Shown here one piece after another: positions 5,887 to 9,775 of a stretch of 9,775 bases of DNA. A program made the position numbers and the translations under genes. Each line of letters starts with the position of its first letter. Positions within the stretch are counted from its first letter, which is position 1. The notes under the pieces were generated by a model that had not been told where the DNA came from, searched no databases, and saw only the letters and a list, made by a program, of their open reading frames with translations. Source of the stretch: Spartobacteria bacterium (lineage in GTDB: Bacteria > Verrucomicrobiota > Verrucomicrobiia > Chthoniobacterales > UBA10450). The stretch is from contig JAJPJU010000082.1 of the NCBI GenBank assembly GCA_021324035.1, positions 1-9,775 on the forward strand. The letters run 5' to 3'.

Positions 5887-7073
5887 TTCCGAGTTTTGAT
5901 CGCGTCGTAATTCTGGCCGACGAATCGGCGAATTGGGAAATCGCGGGCTTGCGCCAACTCGATCGTTTAGCGTTGGCGATGGATGAGTTCGCGCACTCGA
6001 TTTCGAGCCAGCGAAAAATTGAGATCGTGATTTTTTGGCGACCCGATATCGATCCCTCACAACGCTGGCGGCCGGAACATCCGCGACTGAGTCGCTGCCA
6101 ATTTGTTGAAGGCCTGAGCGTCGGGGCCAGCCAACGCTTGCTGAACACTCGCTTGTTGGTAAAGCGAACCGGGGTAGAGCGGTTACTGCGTGACGCGGTG
6201 TCGCTCGAATTCGATCCCGGACTCGGCGATGAATCCGCGGTTTGGAAAAAACTCCGGGAGCAAATGCAGGAACAACGGGCCAGTTTCGGCGATTTATCCG
6301 GAGGCGACGACTGGCGTTATGTGGCGAGTTCGGCCGAAATTCCAAGAGCTGAACGCTGGTTGCTCCGGAGAAGCGGCAAGTCGCGTGATGGTTTTGTTTC
6401 GCGTTATTTGAATCGGCCGATTTCGTGCGCCGTTAGCCAGTTTCTTCTCAAAACGCCGATGACCCCAAACCTCTGGACAATTTTGATCACCATTTTTCCA
6501 GTGATCGGTTTTCTTTTTCTGATCCGCGGCACCTACGCGGGCTTCGTTATCGGCGCCGTCCTCTTCAACCTGCACAGCATTCTCGACGGCTGTGATGGCG
6601 AAATCGCGCGCGCGAAGTATTTGGATTCTGAAAAAGGCCCCGGTATCGATGCGATAGGAGATTTGATCGCGCTCCTGTTATTTTCGATCGGACTTGGATT
6701 TGGTCTGTTTCGCAGCCCTGAGCAAAGCGCGGTCGGCCGGTGGATTTTTCTCACCGAAGGGCTCCTCGCATCTGTGTTGATCGCTTTGCGTCTTGTGCCG
6801 GACCACGTTCTCGATCTTCTTCGCCGCGGACCGGCCGCGGTGGTGTTTACAAAGGACGACGAACGGTTACGGCGATCAGGCGGACGCTTTTTCGGCAACC
6901 AATTGACCTCGTTGGGCTTCGAATTAGGAAAACGCGACGTCGCGTTTTTCCTTTTTCTGATTGTGATTGCGCTGGGAGGAGCGCGTTGGATCTTGCATCT
7001 CCTCTTTATTTACGCCGTCGCGACGTGGACGCTTTCATGGCGCGGCCGGGCCGGGCGTGAGAAGATTGCTTGA
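5883..7073 (+). CDS. CDP-alcohol phosphotransferase with degenerate N-terminal domain (DIPP synthase/IPCT-DIPPS-like)
   Basis: This 396-residue protein has two parts. Residues 165-390 form a CDP-alcohol phosphotransferase with all motif residues present: D235, D238, G239, A242, R243, G252, D256, D260. It is preceded by DGFVSRYLNRPIS and TPMTPNLWTI, a lead-in typical of the transferase half of bifunctional inositol-phosphate cytidylyltransferase/di-inositol-phosphate-phosphate synthases. Membrane helices appear around 196-213, 217-232, 260-275, 287-302 and 353-390. The first 160 residues look like an alpha/beta domain (VVILADE, KIEIVIFW) with a lysine/arginine-rich segment near 85-103. In place of the nucleotidyltransferase glycine-rich loop they have LADESANWE, so this half is probably not catalytic. 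A separate cytidylyltransferase is encoded convergently next door and would supply the missing activity. The ATG overlaps the GNAT stop, and the last 39 bases overlap the convergent gene. A CDP-polyol to ceramide, lipid or inositol-phosphate transfer is plausible, but the substrate is unproven. Confidence 0.8.
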   Translation: MIPSFDRVVILADESANWEIAGLRQLDRLALAMDEFAHSISSQRKIEIVIFWRPDIDPSQRWRPEHPRLSRCQFVEGLSVGASQRLLNTRLLVKRTGVERLLRDAVSLEFDPGLGDESAVWKKLREQMQEQRASFGDLSGGDDWRYVASSAEIPRAERWLLRRSGKSRDGFVSRYLNRPISCAVSQFLLKTPMTPNLWTILITIFPVIGFLFLIRGTYAGFVIGAVLFNLHSILDGCDGEIARAKYLDSEKGPGIDAIGDLIALLLFSIGLGFGLFRSPEQSAVGRWIFLTEGLLASVLIALRLVPDHVLDLLRRGPAAVVFTKDDERLRRSGGRFFGNQLTSLGFELGKRDVAFFLFLIVIALGGARWILHLLFIYAVATWTLSWRGRAGREKIA

Positions 7074-7799
7074 ATCGCCCAGGATTTTTTCAGCAGCTGC
7101 CAACATTTCCGGCGTGTCGATGTCCTGCCACCACCCGTCGCCAATATCGATGGCGCGAACTTTTTCGTCCTTAGCCATCGCACTTACGCCATCGGCCAAA
7201 CTGCAATCGCTCCCGGCGTGGCGGGATTTGGCTTGTTCAAGGTAATCGAAGAAGCTGAGGGGACATACGAACGCACCGGTGTCGATCGCATCGTAACCAG
7301 GCAAATCTTTTCCGATTCTTACAACGCGATCCCCGTGCGTTTGCACTTTCATCGCATCGTCCAGATCGAAAATGGAATCGACTTTCCGGTCGATCGCTAC
7401 ATTGAGCTCAGTCGGTTTTGCTTCGCGCAAAAGGAGGTCGACAATCGATGGTTGGAACAAATGGTCGCCCATGGTCAAAAAAAACGGCGCTGTCACGTGC
7501 GATCTCGCGGCCAAAACAGAAATCCCATTTTGCTTATGCCATTCCGGATTATGAATCGGGTGAAGCTTCATTTCGCCTGGAACCAACGGCTCGAGTCCTT
7601 TCAAAAGCTCGTCGCGGTTGCGTCCGGTGACTATGTGCACGGTTTCGATCCCGGCTCGTTGGAGGGCATCGATCAGGTAGGAAAAAACTGGGCGTCCGGC
7701 GATTTGAATTAACGGTTTCGGTAAAACATGACCGCCTGCGACGAGGCGCGAACCGGACCCGGCCATAAGAATGACTGCCTCGGAAATCGGCTTTTCCAT
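7035..7799 (-). CDS. Nucleotidyltransferase, CTP:inositol-1-phosphate cytidylyltransferase-like
   Basis: This 254-residue Rossmann-like nucleotidyltransferase has the signature loop AVILMAGSGSRL (8-19), the PKPL lysine K29, a metal-binding LTMGDHLF (D112), DAIDTGAFV (170-178) and a second acidic site, WWQDIDTPE (223-231). The combination of TMGDH, the VAIDRKVD stretch, KVQTHGDRVVRIGKDL and the late DIDTP resembles the cytidylyltransferase half of archaeal and Thermotoga IPCT/DIPPS proteins more than sugar-nucleotide enzymes such as RmlA or choline-phosphate LicC. IPCT makes CDP-inositol from CTP and inositol-1-phosphate. The neighbouring CDP-alcohol phosphotransferase resembles the other half of that fusion, so the pair may be a split version. 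It starts at ATG (CAT at 7797-7799) and no strong Shine-Dalgarno is visible. The last residues beyond EKIL look unconserved and come from the 39-base tail-to-tail overlap. The substrate could also be another phospho-alcohol. Confidence 0.8.
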   Translation of the reverse strand: MEKPISEAVILMAGSGSRLVAGGHVLPKPLIQIAGRPVFSYLIDALQRAGIETVHIVTGRNRDELLKGLEPLVPGEMKLHPIHNPEWHKQNGISVLAARSHVTAPFFLTMGDHLFQPSIVDLLLREAKPTELNVAIDRKVDSIFDLDDAMKVQTHGDRVVRIGKDLPGYDAIDTGAFVCPLSFFDYLEQAKSRHAGSDCSLADGVSAMAKDEKVRAIDIGDGWWQDIDTPEMLAAAEKILGDSSNLLTPGPAAP

Positions 7800-7846
7800 A
7801 TTTACGGTATAGTTCCAGTAGTGATGCGCCGCTTCATACGGAAATC

Positions 7847-7851
7847 GGAGG
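7847..7851 (+). promoter_or_regulatory. Shine-Dalgarno GGAGG favouring the 7854/7857 start
   Basis: GGAGG lies 2 bases before ATG 7854 and 5 bases before the in-frame GTG 7857. It is the only strong ribosome binding site I see at a gene start in this window, and it argues against the upstream starts at 7728 and 7824. A TATAGT (7808-7813) further upstream could be a -10 box, but I see no matching -35. Confidence 0.4.
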
Positions 7852-7853
7852 AA

Positions 7854-8834
7854 ATGGTGAGTGGGACAGCCGAGATTGTCTACTCGCTACTTTTTGGGCG
7901 GCAGCAAGCACGATTCATTCGGCGGCAGTTGTCGACTTCGTCCTCAACGCGCGACGGGCGCGTCATCGCTTCTCTTTCAACGTTGCCGGACCGGATCGAG
8001 AACCTTGAACCAACCCTTCGCTGCCTGCTGGAACAAACGCGGATGCCTGACGAAATCGTCGTCGCGGTCCCGCCGTTTTCGAATAGGCAGCAAAAGGAAT
8101 ACGTTATCCCTGGCTATCTCGAGAAAATTCCGCGCGTTCGCATATTGCGCTGCCAGCAGGACTGGGGACCGGCAACGAAATTCATTCCAGTGATCCGGGA
8201 GGAATTGGCCGCCGGTCGCGGCAACACATTGATTATGACTGTTGACGACGACCGCACTTACCCGCGCGATGCGTTGGAAACGTATCTGCATTACCACGCG
8301 CAACTACCGGACGCCGCGCTTTGTTTCCGTGGTGCATTAATCCCGCACAGCCTCGTCTGGTTCTGGCCAAAAATTATTCGCGCCAATCAAATTCGCGAGC
8401 CCAAAACGGTCGCCGTCATTACCGGCACTGCAAGTTATCTTGTTCAGCCGCGGTTCTTCGATTCCGCGCTGTGGGATTACACCGACGCGCCAAAGAGTGC
8501 GTTCTATATGGACGACATCTGGATTAGTGGTTGTCTGGATCGACGTGGCGTCAAAAAGTACGTCGTGCCAGCATCAGCGATGATGCGAGCCGTTCCAGCA
8601 CAACGAGGAACAATGATGCTGAGCGATGTGCCAAACGGCGCGGTCCGCAGCAATACCGAAGTAATAAACTTCTTTCGCGATAGCTGGACCGTATTCTTTT
8701 CGCGATGGATCCTCTCCTTGCCGATCATTCGGGTCTGGGTCAGGTCGTTCCTGCCGAATCAGACCGAAATTAAATCCCGTAATACAGCTTCAGGCCCCAA
8801 ACCCGAAGCCGCTGCGGCAGAAACCGGAAAATAA
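7854..8834 (+). CDS. GT2-like (GT-A fold) glycosyltransferase of unknown specificity
   Basis: With the chosen ATG the protein has 326 residues. It has a GT-A-like opening, RVIASLSTLPDRIENL (from about residue 36), an EQTRMPDEIVVAV segment, QDWGPATKF, an acidic triad DDD at 131-133 that could be the metal-binding DxD site, and FYMDDIWISG (D220, D221), resembling the acceptor/base region of GT2 enzymes. No clear transmembrane segment is seen, although a hydrophobic stretch near the C-terminus (SRWILSLPIIRVWV) could touch the membrane. The start is uncertain. The frame is open upstream to 7728, but that would run into the divergent cytidylyltransferase. ATG 7824 is possible. ATG 7854 or GTG 7857 sits just after GGAGG at 7847-7851. 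The tail after about base 8770 is antisense to the end of the SDR gene and is low in complexity. It might glycosylate the lipid made here, but nothing in the sequence proves the link. Confidence 0.75.
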   Translation: MVSGTAEIVYSLLFGRQQARFIRRQLSTSSSTRDGRVIASLSTLPDRIENLEPTLRCLLEQTRMPDEIVVAVPPFSNRQQKEYVIPGYLEKIPRVRILRCQQDWGPATKFIPVIREELAAGRGNTLIMTVDDDRTYPRDALETYLHYHAQLPDAALCFRGALIPHSLVWFWPKIIRANQIREPKTVAVITGTASYLVQPRFFDSALWDYTDAPKSAFYMDDIWISGCLDRRGVKKYVVPASAMMRAVPAQRGTMMLSDVPNGAVRSNTEVINFFRDSWTVFFSRWILSLPIIRVWVRSFLPNQTEIKSRNTASGPKPEAAAAETGK

Positions 8835-9573
8835 ACGGCGCGACTTTGGATTGAAACGCGTCGCCCACCGTGATGCGCGGCGGGGGATTGAGCGAATCGA
8901 TTAATCGGAGCGCATGTTCGGCCACGAGTTCCGGCGGCGGCGCATTCTTCATGTTTCGATCGACCGCGGTCCACGTTTTCGCCACCCGCTCTTGATAACG
9001 TCGGTCCTGTTCGATTTTTTTTGGAACAGCATCATTGAAAGCTGTCGAAATATCGGCCGGTTGAAGGTCGACGATCCGCACTGTCGAGTCCGGCAACTCG
9101 AGCTGGACCGACATCGTATAGGAAGCCATCGCGGCCTTCGCTGCGTTGTAGGCGGCCATGAAGGGAACCGGTAACCGCGACGCCAGCGACGTGACATTGA
9201 TGATCAAACCGTGTCCCTGCGCGCGCATCGCGGTCATGGCAAGGCGCATCAACTGCAGTTGGCCGAAGACCAGGATTCGAAATTGGTTTTCGATTTCCGC
9301 GTCGCTGAGATGTTCCGCGGCGCCAAAGTGACCGCTTCCGGCATTATTGATTACAACGTCAAAGTACCCCGCCTCACCAAGCGCAGTGTTGAAGGCTCGC
9401 TCGGCGGAATCTGCCTCCTTCAAATCGAGCTCAACCGGGTGCAGGTGCGGCAACGATGGTATGCGAGCAGGTTCTCGCGACGTTCCCCAGACTTCGTCTC
9501 CGCGCGCGCTCAACGCTTTGGCGATGGCCAGGCCAATGCCTGAGCTGGCCCCGGTCAGGAAGACCTTTTTCAT
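8770..9573 (-). CDS. Classical short-chain dehydrogenase/reductase, candidate 3-ketosphinganine/keto-ceramide reductase
   Basis: This 267-residue classical SDR has the cofactor loop TGASSGIG (7-14), NNAG (76-79), catalytic S129 in INVTSLAS, and YNAAK (Y142, K146). The arginine in TSREP (R33) after the second strand suggests NADP(H) preference. The body resembles the 17-beta-HSD-like SDR group. A C-terminal extension rich in hydrophobic and basic residues (from FIFRFLPQRLRVW to the end) may associate with the membrane, as in lipid-acting SDRs. The pathway needs a reductase for the 3-keto group. Eukaryotic KDSR is an SDR, whereas the Caulobacter enzyme CerR is described as an epimerase-like extended SDR. 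This is the only reductase in the window, so a sphingolipid role is possible but rests on location alone. It is 1.7 kb from the main run and on the opposite strand. Its last 65 bases overlap the glycosyltransferase tail to tail. Confidence 0.85.
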   Translation of the reverse strand: MKKVFLTGASSGIGLAIAKALSARGDEVWGTSREPARIPSLPHLHPVELDLKEADSAERAFNTALGEAGYFDVVINNAGSGHFGAAEHLSDAEIENQFRILVFGQLQLMRLAMTAMRAQGHGLIINVTSLASRLPVPFMAAYNAAKAAMASYTMSVQLELPDSTVRIVDLQPADISTAFNDAVPKKIEQDRRYQERVAKTWTAVDRNMKNAPPPELVAEHALRLIDSLNPPPRITVGDAFQSKVAPFIFRFLPQRLRVWGLKLYYGI

Positions 9574-9625
9574 TTCGTTTGGAGGTTAAAGTTCGTTAGC
9601 GTCAGTTGCACGGATTGTTTACGGG

Positions 9626-9775
9626 ATGTCGATCTTGGCAATGGAAATTGATCTGCACAAACAGCGCCGGCGAGCGGTCGCCGCGGCCGGTCTGATCGTT
9701 TTCGGGTTCGTGCTCTGGCTGGGGTTAAGGGCACCAGTTGGAACCATGTGGGATACCGACGAGCTGCTCACAGCC
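9626..9775 (+). CDS. Membrane glycosyltransferase, GT-C/ArnT-PMT-like, N-terminal fragment cut by window end
   Basis: An open frame starts at ATG 9626 and runs through the last base for 50 codons, after an in-frame stop at 9587-9589. The translation has a short basic N-terminus (KQRRR, 12-16), one hydrophobic helix (about 18-35) and then RAPVGTMWDTDELLTA. An acidic WDxDE motif just after the first membrane helix is the hallmark of the first periplasmic loop of ArnT- and PMT-like GT-C enzymes, which use polyprenyl-phosphate sugars and carry the catalytic aspartate there. That fits the polyprenol-phosphate sugar synthase at the start of the window. Met6 (9641) is an alternative start. No good Shine-Dalgarno precedes either. 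The gene is divergent from the SDR across a gap of 52 bases that must hold both promoters. The family call rests on 50 residues only. Confidence 0.6.
   Translation, partial: MSILAMEIDLHKQRRRAVAAAGLIVFGFVLWLGLRAPVGTMWDTDELLTA

Noticed and set aside
7218..7712. Plus-strand open frame (164 codons) opposite the cytidylyltransferase
   Set aside because: The minus-strand frame carries all nucleotidyltransferase motifs, and the plus-strand translation has none.
7035..7799. Reading the nucleotidyltransferase as RmlA, GalU or LicC
   Set aside because: The TMGDH and late DIDTP motifs and the neighbouring DIPPS-like transferase fit an inositol-phosphate cytidylyltransferase better. The alternative stays open until tested.
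7728..7853. Upstream extension of the glycosyltransferase to a start at 7728
   Set aside because: It would run 72 bases into the 5' end of the well-supported divergent cytidylyltransferase, and the added residues look like antisense noise. GGAGG at 7847-7851 favours the start near 7854.
1..9775. Mobile elements, tRNA/rRNA genes, CRISPR arrays, tandem repeats
   Set aside because: I saw no transposase or integrase, terminal repeats, clover-leaf sequence or regularly spaced repeats. Coding density is nearly complete.

Overview
The window is a compact bacterial segment that most plausibly encodes a complex sphingolipid pathway. It has no RNA genes, mobile elements or CRISPR array that I can see, and no gene-free stretch longer than about 70 bases. 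The organism is a Gram-negative-type bacterium of moderately high GC. The gene style and the scarcity of Shine-Dalgarno sequences would fit a soil Verrucomicrobiota (Spartobacteria-like) or Acidobacteriota genome. That placement is an impression, not a computed result.

Layout. (1) 1-698 (+) is the 3' part of a polyprenol-phosphate sugar synthase (GT2, DPM1-like). (2) 760-7073 (+) is a tightly packed run of six genes: a DEGS1-like sphingolipid delta-4 desaturase, an FA2H/Scs7-like fatty acid 2-hydroxylase, a serine palmitoyltransferase-like alpha-oxoamine synthase, a CDP-alcohol phosphatidyltransferase, a large GNAT-fold acyltransferase resembling the proposed bacterial ceramide synthase, and a second, longer CDP-alcohol phosphotransferase. 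Several are coupled by TAATG or ATGA overlaps. A TTGAAA-17-TAGAAT promoter-like element precedes the run. (3) 7035-7799 (-) is a CTP:inositol-1-phosphate cytidylyltransferase-like nucleotidyltransferase that overlaps the run tail to tail. (4) 7854-8834 (+) is a GT2-like glycosyltransferase. (5) 8770-9573 (-) is a classical short-chain dehydrogenase, again tail to tail. (6) 9626-9775 (+) is the 5' end of an apparent GT-C membrane glycosyltransferase, cut by the window end.

How the genes may work together (inference). SPT condenses serine with an acyl thioester to 3-ketosphinganine. The GNAT protein would N-acylate it, and the SDR is a candidate ketoreductase. The desaturase and hydroxylase would add the 4,5-trans double bond and the 2-hydroxyl group that are familiar from eukaryotic ceramides. 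The cytidylyltransferase would make a CDP-polyol such as CDP-inositol, which one of the CDP-alcohol transferases could use to build a phosphoinositol-type head group. The other transferase may act on CDP-diacylglycerol or a related donor. The flanking glycosyltransferases could further decorate the lipid. The most notable point is that a eukaryote-like desaturase/hydroxylase pair is linked to bacterial-type SPT, acyltransferase and head-group enzymes in one locus.
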